A stretch of DNA of 64,000 nt, from contig DASXPN010000001.1 in the NCBI GenBank assembly GCA_036493595.1, positions 1 through 64,000 of the forward strand, given 5' to 3'. This DNA comes from DATAES01 sp036493595. GTDB lineage: Bacteria > Actinomycetota > Acidimicrobiia > Acidimicrobiales > JACDCH01. Positions 33,562 through 42,589 of the stretch are shown here, one piece after another. The translations under genes were made by a program, and so were the position numbers. Position 1 is the stretch's first letter, and each line of letters opens with the position of its first letter. Under the pieces are notes generated by a model that made no database searches, was not told the DNA's origin, and saw only the letters and a program-made list of their open reading frames with translations.

Positions 33562-35142
33562 CTACGCGTCCGGTTCGAGGATCACGGCCTCGTCCGGCGC
33601 GAGCGTCCCATCGAACGCGTCGCCCTCACGGCGCCCGGCGCTCGAGATGGCGATCCGGGCCGCGCGCCACGAGTCGCCGCTCACCGCGTCGACAGTCACG
33701 GATGACGGCATGAAGTTCACGAGCACCATCACGCGTTCGTTCGGCGTCGACCGCTCGTACGCCAGCACCCCTTCGGGCCCATCGAGCAGGCGCAGCTCGC
33801 CGAGTTGAAGTGCCGGCGATCGTCGCCGGTACGCGAGCAACCTTCGGTAGAGGTGGGTGATCGACGACGGGTCGGCCACCATCGTCTCCGCCGATCGCGT
33901 CGCCGCGTCGGGAGGGAACGGGAGCCACGTCTCGTCACCGTGCCAACCATGAGGAGCGGCCGCGGTCCACGGGATCGGCCCTCGACAACCGTCGCGCCCT
34001 CCGGGGTCGACCACTCGATCGGGCGGCACCACCGCATCCTCGAGTCCCAGCTCTTCTCCCTGGTACACGAACGCCGTGCCTCGCAACGTGAGCAGCAGCA
34101 CCGCGGCGGCCCGAGCCCTCGCCTCGGAGCCGTACCGCGTGCGATGGCGCGGGTTGTCGTGATTCGACAGCACCCAGGTCGGCCATGCGCCGAGCGGGTC
34201 GAGCTCCTGTTGCACGCGCTCGATCCGCGTCCGCCACTTGGCCGCCTCCCATGGCGCGTACAGCGGTGGGAAGTTGAACGCGAGGTGGAGCTCGTCGCCG
34301 TCGCCGTAATAGGTCGCGACTTTCGCGGTCGACAGGATGTACACCTCGCCCACCGACACGCGATCGCCCGGATAGTTGTCGAGCAGCGCGCGGATCTCCC
34401 GGAGTCGAGCGTGCACCTCTGGTGGGTCGTAGCGGCGGTCGTCCACCATCTGCGCGAGCCCGCCGTCGACGTCGGCGAGGTCGGCGCGCTTGACGATGCC
34501 GTGGATGACGTCCATGCGGAAGCCGTCGACCCCCCGGTCGAGCCAGAACCGCAACGTGTCGTGCATGGCCTCGACCACCTCCGGGTTGCGCCAGTTGAGG
34601 TCGGGCTGCTCGGGCAGGAACAGGTGCAGGTAGTACTGGCCGGTCGTCTCGTCGAGCGTCCAGGCACTCGTCTCGACGAAGGCGGCGATCCAGTTGTTGG
34701 GCGGACCGCCGCCGGGCGCAGGGTCGCGCCAGATGTACCAGTCCCGCTTCGGGTTCTGTCGAGACGATCGCGACCCGACGAACCACTCGTGCTGGTCGGA
34801 CGTGTGGTTGGGCACCCAGTCGATGAGCACCTTGATGCCGCGCTGGTGTGCGTCCGCGACGAGCGCGTCGAAGTCGGCGAGCGTGCCGAACAGTGGGTCG
34901 ACGTCGCAGAAATCGGCGACGTCGTAGCCGAAGTCGGCCATCGGGGAGCGGAAGAACGGGGACAGCCAGATAGCGTCCACCCCCAACCACTCGAGGTGGT
35001 CGAGATGACGGCGAATCCCTTCGAGATCGCCGATACCGTCGCCGTTCGAGTCGGCGAACGACCGGGGATACAACTGCGCGACGACCGCTGTCTGCCACCA
35101 AGGATGAGCCGGCACGACGGCGAGCGTAGGTGCGGGTGCCAT
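33562..35142 (-). CDS. Alpha-glucosidase (GH13 family, oligo-1,6-glucosidase/trehalose-related)
   Basis: 526 residues. Canonical GH13 blocks: AQLYPRSFADSNGDGIGDLEGI, VDAIWLSPFFRSPMADFGYDV, VLIDWVPNHTSDQHEWF, catalytic Asp in DGFRMDVIHGI, catalytic Glu in RVSVGEVYILS, and SNHDNPRHRTR with the transition-state Asp. It hydrolyses alpha-1,4 or alpha-1,6 linked glucosides inside the cell; QGDLEGIRRHLDHLE-like sequence fits the oligo-glucosidase group. No signal peptide. ATG at 35142, divergent from the small Zn-ribbon-like gene. Confidence 0.94.
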   Translation of the reverse strand: MAPAPTLAVVPAHPWWQTAVVAQLYPRSFADSNGDGIGDLEGIRRHLDHLEWLGVDAIWLSPFFRSPMADFGYDVADFCDVDPLFGTLADFDALVADAHQRGIKVLIDWVPNHTSDQHEWFVGSRSSRQNPKRDWYIWRDPAPGGGPPNNWIAAFVETSAWTLDETTGQYYLHLFLPEQPDLNWRNPEVVEAMHDTLRFWLDRGVDGFRMDVIHGIVKRADLADVDGGLAQMVDDRRYDPPEVHARLREIRALLDNYPGDRVSVGEVYILSTAKVATYYGDGDELHLAFNFPPLYAPWEAAKWRTRIERVQQELDPLGAWPTWVLSNHDNPRHRTRYGSEARARAAAVLLLTLRGTAFVYQGEELGLEDAVVPPDRVVDPGGRDGCRGPIPWTAAAPHGWHGDETWLPFPPDAATRSAETMVADPSSITHLYRRLLAYRRRSPALQLGELRLLDGPEGVLAYERSTPNERVMVLVNFMPSSVTVDAVSGDSWRAARIAISSAGRREGDAFDGTLAPDEAVILEPDA

Positions 35143-35165
35143 GCGGGCCTGTCGCTGGCTCTGGC

Positions 35166-35171
35166 TACAAT
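35166..35171 (+). promoter_or_regulatory. Candidate -10 box TACAAT of the small Cys-containing gene
   Basis: TACAAT is a close match to consensus TATAAT and lies 39 nt before the GTG at 35211. No clear TTGACA is found 16-18 nt upstream. Confidence 0.45.
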
Positions 35172-35210
35172 GACCGGTCGAACACCAGCCATCGACGTGG
35201 GAGCTGGCCC

Positions 35211-35402
35211 GTGAAGAAGGGTCGACACCGCCGTTTCGAAGAAGCGCGCGCGCTCAAAAGGACCAACGACGATCTCGACGCGCTCTTCGGGCCGGAGGAC
35301 ACCGAGCCGTGCGTCGAGTGCGGCGCGATCCCCGGAGCGGACCACGCCGGCTGGTGCCTCGTGGGCAAAGAAGAGGCCGACAACGATCAGGACGGTTTCT
35401 GA
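35211..35402 (+). CDS. Small Cys-rich (zinc-ribbon-like) conserved protein
   Basis: 63 residues: a basic N-terminus (VKKGRHRRFEEARALKR), then CVECGAIPGADHAGWC, spaced C-x2-C-x7-H-x3-C, which could bind zinc, and an acidic tail EEADNDQDGF. GTG start with GGGAG 6 nt upstream. It lies between GH13 and BipA. A function is not known; translation factors next door hint at a ribosome- or nucleic-acid-related role, which is only a guess. Confidence 0.72.
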   Translation: MKKGRHRRFEEARALKRTNDDLDALFGPEDTEPCVECGAIPGADHAGWCLVGKEEADNDQDGF

Positions 35403-35503
35403 CCCTCGCCGGGACGCGCTGACCGCCGCCTGACGCCGTTGCGGCGACTTCCCGACTCACGACCTCTTTGCCCGCCCACTCCTGACCCTCACCACGGAAT
35501 GCA

Positions 35504-37330
35504 GTGAACAAACCACTTCGCACCATCGCGCTCGTCGCGCACGTCGACCACGGCAAGACCACGCTCGTCGACGCCATGCTCCGAGCGACCGGCGTCTTCC
35601 GCGCCAACCAGGACCTGATCGACCGCGTCCTCGACTCGAACGACCAAGAGCGCGAGCGCGGCATCACGATCCTCGCCAAGGCCGCGTCAGTGCAGTGGAA
35701 CGACCTCCGGCTCAACCTCGTCGACACGCCGGGTCACGCCGACTTCGGCGGCGAGGTGGAGCGGGCGCTGGCCATGGTCGACGGTGTGCTGCTGCTCGTC
35801 GATGCGGCCGAAGGCCCCCTTCCGCAGACGCGATACGTGCTCTCGAAGGCCATTGCCGCCCATCTGCCGACGGTGCTGGTGCTCAACAAGGTCGACCGCC
35901 ACGACGCTCGTCCCGACGAAGTGCTCGCCGAGGTCGAAGAGCTTTTCTTGGATCTGCAGCCGCCCGTCGAACTGCTCGACTTCCCGATCATCTCGGCCGT
36001 CGCCCGTGAGGGGCGCGCCGTGGCGGGCGTCGGCATGCCGGCCGCGGACGCCGACCTCACCGCCTTGTTCGAGGCGATCGTGAACACGATCCCGGCCCCG
36101 CAGGGCGACTCGGCCGCGCCATTGCAGGCGATCGTCACCAACCTCGATGCGTCGGACTATCTCGGGCGGCTGGCCATCGGTCGCGTGGTCCAAGGGACAA
36201 TGCGCCGCAACGAGAACGTCGCGCTGTGCGACGAAGAGACCGCGGAGGGCGAGCCACCTCTGATCCGCCGTCTCACGCAACTGCTCGGCTTCGACGGCAT
36301 CAGCCGCGTCGAAGTCGAGGATCGAGCGGCCGGCGACCTGTTCGTGATCGCCGGCTTCCCGGAGGTCGAGATCGGCGACACCCTCACCGACCCCTCCAAC
36401 CCCAAACCGCTTCCCCGGCTCGCCGTCGACGAGCCGGTGCTGCGCATGACGTTCGCGGTGAACACGTCGCCGCTCGCCGGCACAGAGGGGCGGTACCTCA
36501 CGTCGCGGCACCTGCGTGAGCGTCTCGATCGCGAGGTGCTCGGCAACGTGTCGATCCGCGTCGAGGAGACGGACTCACCCGACGTCTTGTCGGTGGCGGG
36601 CCGAGGCGAGTTGCAGTTGGCAGTGTTGATCGAGTCCATGCGCCGTGAGGGCTACGAGCTCCAGGTGAGCCGGCCGGAGGTCATCGTGCGTGACATCGAC
36701 GGCCGGCGGCACGAGCCGCTCGAACGGGTCGTGGTCGACGTGCCCGATGAGCACGTCGGTACGGTCACTCAGGCCGTCGCCCCCCGAAAAGGGCAGGTCA
36801 TGGACATTCGTCCCGGCGATCCCGGGCGTTCCATCCTCACATTCGAAGCACCGGCGCGGGGGCTCATCGGGTTCCGATCCCTCTTGCTGACGGCCACGCG
36901 CGGCACCGCGCTGATGCACCAGCACAACGCCGGCTGGATCCCGTGGGCGGGCGACCTTCCGCACCGCCAGGGCGGCGCCATGATCTCGGACCGTCCCGGC
37001 ACCACCACCGGCTACGCACTCGACAACCTGCAAGCCCGCGGCGAGTTCTTCTTCGGGCCCGGAGTCGGCGTCTACGAGGGCATGGTCGTGGGGGAGAGCG
37101 CCAGGCCCGACGACATGGTCGTCAACGTCACCCGGGAGAAGCAGAAGACCAACATCCGCACGCACAGTCACGACGAGGCGATCAAGCTCAACCCACCTCG
37201 GGTGTTGACCCTCGAGACCGCGATCGAGTTCATCGCCGAGGACGAGCTCGTCGAGGTCACTCCGGCGTCGTTGCGGGTGCGCAAGCGCAAGCTTCGAGAG
37301 CAGGATCGGCGGCGCGCCACGAAGAACTGA
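35504..37330 (+). CDS. typA: Ribosome-associated translational GTPase TypA/BipA
   Basis: 608 residues. G1 AHVDHGKTTLVDAM, G2 RERGITILAKAASV, G3 LVDTPGHADFGGEVERAL, G4 VLNKVDRHDA. The domain order of EF-G-like GTPase, EF-Tu domain II (YLGRLAIGRVVQGTM), then EF-G III/V and the BipA C-terminal domain (REKQKTNIRTHSHDEAIKL) is complete. It binds 70S ribosomes and helps ribosome assembly and stress adaptation. GTG start at 35504. The secreted protein gene follows after 6 nt. Confidence 0.97.
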   Translation: MNKPLRTIALVAHVDHGKTTLVDAMLRATGVFRANQDLIDRVLDSNDQERERGITILAKAASVQWNDLRLNLVDTPGHADFGGEVERALAMVDGVLLLVDAAEGPLPQTRYVLSKAIAAHLPTVLVLNKVDRHDARPDEVLAEVEELFLDLQPPVELLDFPIISAVAREGRAVAGVGMPAADADLTALFEAIVNTIPAPQGDSAAPLQAIVTNLDASDYLGRLAIGRVVQGTMRRNENVALCDEETAEGEPPLIRRLTQLLGFDGISRVEVEDRAAGDLFVIAGFPEVEIGDTLTDPSNPKPLPRLAVDEPVLRMTFAVNTSPLAGTEGRYLTSRHLRERLDREVLGNVSIRVEETDSPDVLSVAGRGELQLAVLIESMRREGYELQVSRPEVIVRDIDGRRHEPLERVVVDVPDEHVGTVTQAVAPRKGQVMDIRPGDPGRSILTFEAPARGLIGFRSLLLTATRGTALMHQHNAGWIPWAGDLPHRQGGAMISDRPGTTTGYALDNLQARGEFFFGPGVGVYEGMVVGESARPDDMVVNVTREKQKTNIRTHSHDEAIKLNPPRVLTLETAIEFIAEDELVEVTPASLRVRKRKLREQDRRRATKN

Positions 37331-37336
37331 TCTGCG

Positions 37337-38446
37337 ATGCGGTTGCAGTCGGGGATACGTACCTCGAGCATCCTCGCCCTCTGGATCACGATGACCCTGT
37401 GCGCGGCGACCGCCGCCGCGGTCGTCATCGGCTCGAGCACCACCCGCGCCCAGGCCGACGTGAAGGCGGCTGCGGTCGCCCCGGCCGCGGCGGTCACGGC
37501 TCCGGTCCCTCCGCCCACCGAGCCGGCGACGACCGTGCCTCCGACGACCGAACCGCCGACCACCGAGCCGCCGACGACGCAGCCGCCCCCACCGCCCGTC
37601 GCCACTCCGGAGGTCGCGCTCGGTGGGGCGCTGCCCGCGCCCGGCACGTTCACGATCACGCCGTACGAAGGCCTGGGCTCGTGGGTCGACGTGTACGACT
37701 GGTCCGCCACCTATGGCGGTAGCGCGTTCGGCATCCCCGATGTCGACCGCATGGCCAGCCTCGGCGTGCAGACGATGTACATCCAAGTCACCCGCTGGGA
37801 TGCCCCGACCACCATCCTCGAGCCGGAGCGGCTCATCCCCATCATCACCCGAGCCCGGGCCGACGGCATGCACGTCGTCGCGTGGTACCTGCCCGACCTC
37901 GAGGACATCAACGTCGACTTCCAGCGCCTCGTGGCCGCTGCCGAACTACCCGTCGACGGTCTGGCGGTCGACATCGAGTCACGCACGGTCCAAGACGTGG
38001 ACCAGCGCAACCAGGTGCTACTGACCCTGAGTCAGTCGTTGCGCGCTGAGTTGCCCGGCCAAGTGCTCTCCGCCATCGTCCTTCCGCCGGTGCTGATGGA
38101 GGATGTGAACCCCAACTACTGGCCGAACTATCCGTGGGCGGGGCTGGCCCAGTACTACGACGTGTGGCAGCCGATGTCGTACTGGACGGGACGCTTGCCT
38201 GAGTGGCGTGACGCGTACAAGTACACCGCGGTCAACATCGATCGCATCCGAGACCACATCGGCAACCCGCAGGCGCCGGTGCACACCGTCGGTGGCATCG
38301 GCGACGGGACGAGTCCTGATGACGTGGCGGGCATGTTGCAAGCCGCGATCGATCACGGTGCGATGGGCGGAAGCCTGTACGACTACCGCACGACCGGCGA
38401 CGACCTCTGGCAGCCGATGCAGGGCTTCAGAGTCGCGCCATCCTGA
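37337..38446 (+). CDS. Secreted protein with Pro/Thr-rich linker and TIM-barrel-like glycoside-hydrolase-type domain
   Basis: 369 residues. A signal or anchor helix (ALWITMTLCAATAAAVVIG) is followed by a linker with repeats of EPPTT/PPTTE (about 60-95), then an alpha/beta domain: SWVDVYDWSATYGGSAFGI, MHVVAWYLPDLED, VDGLAVDIESRTVQD (DxE-type acidic pair on strand 4-like) and WQPMSYWTGRLPEWRD. This looks like a GH-like barrel (GH18/GH25/DUF4015 type), so an envelope glycan may be the substrate. Family not certain. ATG at 37337. Confidence 0.72.
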   Translation: MRLQSGIRTSSILALWITMTLCAATAAAVVIGSSTTRAQADVKAAAVAPAAAVTAPVPPPTEPATTVPPTTEPPTTEPPTTQPPPPPVATPEVALGGALPAPGTFTITPYEGLGSWVDVYDWSATYGGSAFGIPDVDRMASLGVQTMYIQVTRWDAPTTILEPERLIPIITRARADGMHVVAWYLPDLEDINVDFQRLVAAAELPVDGLAVDIESRTVQDVDQRNQVLLTLSQSLRAELPGQVLSAIVLPPVLMEDVNPNYWPNYPWAGLAQYYDVWQPMSYWTGRLPEWRDAYKYTAVNIDRIRDHIGNPQAPVHTVGGIGDGTSPDDVAGMLQAAIDHGAMGGSLYDYRTTGDDLWQPMQGFRVAPS

Positions 38447-39371
38447 CGGCTCGCTCGAGATCGCGGGCGCCGGTGACGACGAGGACCGGACGGCCGAAGC
38501 TGCGCTCCGCCAGGCGCACCTCCGACAAGGCCGGATCGTCACCGACCGAACGGTCGGGCACGTCGAGCACCAAGTTGCCGAACAGGATGCCGTGCGGTGT
38601 GCCGGGCTCCGCGCGGTGCGGTGGCACGTAACGCAACGCGCCGGCACGCAACATCGCACCGTCGACTCGCAGACGGCGCTCACCGATCCGATCGCACAAC
38701 GCGATGAGCAGACCGTGCTGGCGAAGGGTGTGCTCGTCGCAACGTCCGACGAGGTCCTGCGCGTCGATGGGATCGTGGCTGCGCTCGACGACGGCGACGG
38801 CGGCGCGGTAGTTCCGCGCCCGCAAGCCGGTGCGCGCCTTCTGCATAGCGCGCGGCGTCGGTCGCATGGACCGCACCGATGCCAGCGTGCGGTGTTCGAG
38901 CGAACGGATCGCGCGCGTGCCGTTGTAGCGAGCCCGGCGGATCGTCTCGTCGTCGCCGTGCGAGTGACCCGTCGGATCCGCGGCGCGCGCCCCGTCGCGA
39001 ATGCACGTGAGCGCGTGGACCAGGACGCGGTTCTCGTCGGTGTCGTATGCCTTGACCGGTGACGCGCAGACGAACACGTTGGCGGCACCCGGGCTGGCCG
39101 CGCGAGCGGCAGACGTCTCGCTCCACAACACCGGCCCGCGGATCTCACCTTCGGCGCGGCTCGGGCTCGACGTCGTGGCCACTGACAACGAACGCACTAT
39201 CTCGTGCATGCGGTCGAGCAGATGATCCGCTTCGCGCGATGTCGCGAGGCGGCTGCCCGTGAGCTGGCGAGCGGCGTTCGGATGGAGTCCCGTCATGGCT
39301 TCGACCGCGCCGGTCGCATCGAACGGGCGCACCAACCGCTCCCACAGCTCGACCGTGGCGTCGGCCGTCAT
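38427..39371 (-). CDS. Hypothetical protein, possible McrC/DUF2357-like partner of the adjacent AAA+ protein
   Basis: 314 residues, no signal or membrane segment. The block GPVLWSETSAARAASPG followed by AYDTDENRVLVHALTCIRDG resembles the TxENR region of DUF2357/McrC-like proteins that pair with McrB-type AAA+ motors. A PD-(D/E)xK nuclease core is not apparent in its C-terminus (GILFGNLVLDVPDRSV / RPVLVVTGARDLERAV), so a nuclease role is unproven. The gene follows the AAA+ gene after 18 nt on the same strand. This family call is tentative. Confidence 0.6.
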   Translation of the reverse strand: MTADATVELWERLVRPFDATGAVEAMTGLHPNAARQLTGSRLATSREADHLLDRMHEIVRSLSVATTSSPSRAEGEIRGPVLWSETSAARAASPGAANVFVCASPVKAYDTDENRVLVHALTCIRDGARAADPTGHSHGDDETIRRARYNGTRAIRSLEHRTLASVRSMRPTPRAMQKARTGLRARNYRAAVAVVERSHDPIDAQDLVGRCDEHTLRQHGLLIALCDRIGERRLRVDGAMLRAGALRYVPPHRAEPGTPHGILFGNLVLDVPDRSVGDDPALSEVRLAERSFGRPVLVVTGARDLERAVRMARL

Positions 39372-39389
39372 CCGATCACCCGATACCGA

Positions 39390-40325
39390 TCACGGGATCA
39401 CGTCGACGCCGAGGACCTCCATGATCGTGCGCTGCGCCTCTTTCTGTTCGGCCGGCTCGAGCACGGCCGCGACAGTGCGGTAGAGCGCGGAGGCGCGCGC
39501 ATCGTCCATGCCCTCGAACTGCGGGAGGAAGAACGCGTAGAAGGTCTCGTAGAGCAATCGCGATTCACTCGGACCGTCCGCCGCTCGTCGGGCCGCGAAC
39601 TTGGCCGCGTCGAGGTACACGGCCGGGCCGAGGTCGCGGAACGACCGCAACGGAAGAAGACGGCGCACGATCGCGCCGGGCCCTTCGAGCAACCGCTGGA
39701 ACACGTCGTCGGCCGGCGAGGTCACCTCGACGAACGCGAACCGTCGCATCAACGCGTACGACATCTCGAACAGCAGGTTCTTGTCGAACACGTTCATGGT
39801 GGCCAGGATCCGCCAGCGAGGCGGAACGCGGATCGGCTCGGTCTCGTGCGGCGGCTCGACGCCGTAGGGCACGATCGAAAGCGGCCTGGTCTGGCCGGCC
39901 CGCTTGAACGGCAGTACGACCGGTTGCCCCGACAGCACGGTGAAGAGCTGGCCGAAGGCGCGGTCGAAGTTCGATCGGTTGAGCTCGTCGATCACGAGCC
40001 ATCGTCCCGACTCGATCGCCTCGATGAACAGACCGGGGCGGTAGATGAATCCGTCCGCCGTCGGCTGGAAGCCACCGATGGTCTCGAACGTCGTCCATTC
40101 GGTCGTGGCCGTGGTCGGCAGGTACCCGGTGCACAGCATTGCCGCTTGGCCGACGTCGGCCGCCAGGTAGGCGAGCGTCGTCTTGCCCGTCCCGGGCGGG
40201 CCGGTCAGCACGACGTGCTTGCCGGAGTCGATGGCGGCGACGAGCTGGTCGAGTACGTGTGCCGGGTACACCATGTCGAGTTCGGTGGCCGCCCGGGCCA
40301 GCTCGTCGGCGGTGAAGCTCAGCAT
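39390..40325 (-). CDS. AAA+ ATPase, McrB/MoxR-like
   Basis: 311 residues. Walker A is VVLTGPPGTGKTTLAY, Walker B is GRWLVIDELNRSNFDRAFG, sensor 1 is ILATMNVFDKNLLFEMSYALMRRFAFVEV. The last stretch corresponds to the MNTAD(R) motif of McrB GTPases and to AAA_5 proteins; here it reads MNVFDK. No DNA-binding N-terminal domain is present: the protein is almost only the AAA module plus a helical C-terminus. It probably works with the protein encoded 18 nt downstream. ATG at 40325. Confidence 0.85.
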   Translation of the reverse strand: MLSFTADELARAATELDMVYPAHVLDQLVAAIDSGKHVVLTGPPGTGKTTLAYLAADVGQAAMLCTGYLPTTATTEWTTFETIGGFQPTADGFIYRPGLFIEAIESGRWLVIDELNRSNFDRAFGQLFTVLSGQPVVLPFKRAGQTRPLSIVPYGVEPPHETEPIRVPPRWRILATMNVFDKNLLFEMSYALMRRFAFVEVTSPADDVFQRLLEGPGAIVRRLLPLRSFRDLGPAVYLDAAKFAARRAADGPSESRLLYETFYAFFLPQFEGMDDARASALYRTVAAVLEPAEQKEAQRTIMEVLGVDVIP

Positions 40326-40333
40326 GAACCCCC

Positions 40334-41092
40334 TTACTTCGACCGAATGCGCCGCGTTTTGAGGGCGGGATGGGGGAGTGAGGTGCCGTTGCGGTGTCGG
40401 ACGAGCTCGACGAACATGCGATACGGGGTGGCGCCGACCATCTCGATGAGCTCGTCGCGCATGGTCTCGTACACAGGTTCCTTGGCCACGAAGGCCTCGT
40501 GCGAGTCGGTACACCACCAGTGGAACTCTTCGCCGCCCTCGCCCCAGTCGCGCCGCTTCCACTCGCGCACGGTCGAAGTGACGTGCCCGTACACGTCCGT
40601 CTCGTCGATGCGACGTAGAGGGAGCTGCCAGCACACTTCGGGCTTCCAGTCGAGGGGTCGCTCCCCCCGGCGCACGGCCGCGTGGTGGAGCGCGCAACCG
40701 GGACCCGTCGCCCAGCCGGGCCGGTTGAGGAAGATGCATGCCCCGTCGACCAACCGGGTGACGGTGTCACCCTCCGCGTTCACCTTGATCGGTCCGCCGC
40801 GTCGCTCGGCCAGCTTCTTGAATTGCCACTCCTCGCTCGTGAGCTTCTTGGCCAGCCGCTCGGTGCGACGCTGGTCGACCTTCTCGGTGAAGTGGGCGCC
40901 GTAGGAGCAACAACCCTGGACCAGCTCCGGCGCCGGAGCGGTGAGCACACCAGGGCACCCGTTGCCGAAGATGCACGTCCACGCGCTCGAGAGGAACGTG
41001 ACGTCGAAGATCCATGTGCGCGCTTCGTCGGGGTCGTCGAAGGAGATCCACTCGTGGAGATCGACAGGCAGCTTGGTCTTCACCGGAAGCAC
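40334..41092 (-). CDS. Cys-rich conserved hypothetical protein (YkgJ/DUF3109-like metal-binding pattern)
   Basis: 252 residues with many conserved cysteines: TCIFGNGCPGVL, GCCSYGAHF, GACIFLNRPGWATGPGCALHHAA, KPEVCWQLPL and WWCTDSHEAF. Several Cys pairs in this arrangement are typical of zinc/iron-chelating domains such as YkgJ. WKRRDW and FHWWCTDSHEAFV are distinctive. It could bind a metal or cluster; no enzymatic role can be named. GTG at 41092 is used, a second GTG at 41083 is possible. Eight nt separate it from the AAA+ gene downstream, so the three may form one leftward operon. Confidence 0.72.
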   Translation of the reverse strand: MLPVKTKLPVDLHEWISFDDPDEARTWIFDVTFLSSAWTCIFGNGCPGVLTAPAPELVQGCCSYGAHFTEKVDQRRTERLAKKLTSEEWQFKKLAERRGGPIKVNAEGDTVTRLVDGACIFLNRPGWATGPGCALHHAAVRRGERPLDWKPEVCWQLPLRRIDETDVYGHVTSTVREWKRRDWGEGGEEFHWWCTDSHEAFVAKEPVYETMRDELIEMVGATPYRMFVELVRHRNGTSLPHPALKTRRIRSK

Positions 41093-41116
41093 GTTAGTTG
41101 CGGGCAGTATGTCTCC

Positions 41117-42589
41117 ATGGGCACGGTCGATGCCGCCACAACCGCCGCGACCGCGGCGACCGCCGCGACCATCGCGTTGGTCTCCGATCTGCGCGCCGCG
41201 TTGTCGCACGATCGCGTGCGGGCCGAGCCACTCGAGCTCGAGCTGTACGCCCACGACGCGTCGATCGTCGAAGGAGGATCGACACCGGTCGTCTGTTTCC
41301 CGCTGACGACCGCAGAGGTGCAGTCGTGCGTGCGGCTGGCGCGCGCGCACGGCCGGCCCTTCACGGCGCGGGGCGCGGGCACTGGCCTCGCCGGAGGCGC
41401 GGTACCGCTCGGCGATCCCGTCGTCGTCGTCACGACGAAGATGAATCGCATCCTCGACGTCGACTCCGACGAGCGGGTGGCGTGGGTCGAGCCCGGTGTC
41501 GTCAACCTCGACCTGTCGCGCTCACTGGCGCCGTTGGGTCTGCACTTCGCACCGGATCCGTCGAGCCAGCAGGCCTGCTCGATCGGCGGCAACGTCGCCA
41601 ACAACTCCGGCGGACCGCACTGCCTCGCGTACGGCGTGACGTCGGCGCACGTCCTCGCCGTTGAAGTGGTACTGCCCGACGCGTCGGTCGTCACGCTCGG
41701 CGGTCTCGATCCCGAGCCGTGCGGCTACGACTTGCGCGGCGTGTTCGTCGGAAGCGAGGGAACGCTCGGCATTGCGACGCGCATTGCCGTCCGCCTGACT
41801 CCCGACCCGCCCGCGCTGCGCACGTTGCTCCTCGACTTCTCGTCGATGGAGGACGCCGCATCCTGCGTGAGCGCGATCATCGGCGCCGGACTCGTGCCCG
41901 CCGCGCTGGAGATGATGGCGGGCGACATGATCGACGCGGTCGAGGCGTTCGTGCACGCCGGATACCCGGTCGACGCGGCCGCAGTGTTGCTGTGCGAAGT
42001 CGACGGCCTGCCCGCATTTGTGGACGGCGCGGTCGAGCTCGTCCGCACCATCGCCGGCGAGCATCGTGCCCGCACGGTGCGCGTCGCCGCGGACGAAGCC
42101 GAGCGCCAGCTCTTGTGGAAGGGACGCAAGTCCGCCTTCGGTGCCGTGGCTCGCATCGCGCCCGACTACTACCTGCACGACACGGTCGTGCCCCGCACCC
42201 GGCTCGTCGAAGTGTTGAAGCGGGTCGACGAGATCGCGGCAGCGCGGGGGCTGCGGGTGCTCAATGTGTTCCACGCCGGCGACGGCAACCTGCATCCGTT
42301 GCTCTCGTTCGACGCCCGCGAACCGGGTGTGCTCGAGCAGGTGCACGCGGCCGGTGACGAGATCGTGATGGCGTCGCTCGACGCGGGCGGCGTTCTTTCC
42401 GGCGAGCACGGCATCGGTATCGAGAAGCGTGAGTTGATGAGTCGCATGTTCTCGGCCGACGACCTCGACGCGCAGGCCCGCCTGCGCGATGCCTTCGATC
42501 CCGATGGTGTCGCCAACCCCGGCAAGGTGCTTCCCGCCGGATCGAGGTGCGGGGAGTTGCCGCGCATTCCCGAAGGACTGTGGGTGTGA
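41117..42589 (+). CDS. glcD: FAD-linked oxidase, glycolate oxidase subunit GlcD-like
   Basis: 490 residues. PCMH FAD domain: FTARGAGTGLAGGAV, SIGGNVANNSGGPHCLAYG, GVFVGSEGTLGIATRIAV; C-terminal FAD-oxidase domain: VFHAGDGNLHPLLSF and LSGEHGIGIEKRELM with the active-site His-rich pattern. This is GlcD, the main catalytic chain of glycolate oxidase (glycolate or D-lactate to the 2-keto acid). The start ATG follows an Ala-Thr-rich 20-residue head. Next genes are GlcE-like and GlcF-like with 4-nt overlaps, a complete glcDEF unit. Confidence 0.94.
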   Translation: MGTVDAATTAATAATAATIALVSDLRAALSHDRVRAEPLELELYAHDASIVEGGSTPVVCFPLTTAEVQSCVRLARAHGRPFTARGAGTGLAGGAVPLGDPVVVVTTKMNRILDVDSDERVAWVEPGVVNLDLSRSLAPLGLHFAPDPSSQQACSIGGNVANNSGGPHCLAYGVTSAHVLAVEVVLPDASVVTLGGLDPEPCGYDLRGVFVGSEGTLGIATRIAVRLTPDPPALRTLLLDFSSMEDAASCVSAIIGAGLVPAALEMMAGDMIDAVEAFVHAGYPVDAAAVLLCEVDGLPAFVDGAVELVRTIAGEHRARTVRVAADEAERQLLWKGRKSAFGAVARIAPDYYLHDTVVPRTRLVEVLKRVDEIAAARGLRVLNVFHAGDGNLHPLLSFDAREPGVLEQVHAAGDEIVMASLDAGGVLSGEHGIGIEKRELMSRMFSADDLDAQARLRDAFDPDGVANPGKVLPAGSRCGELPRIPEGLWV

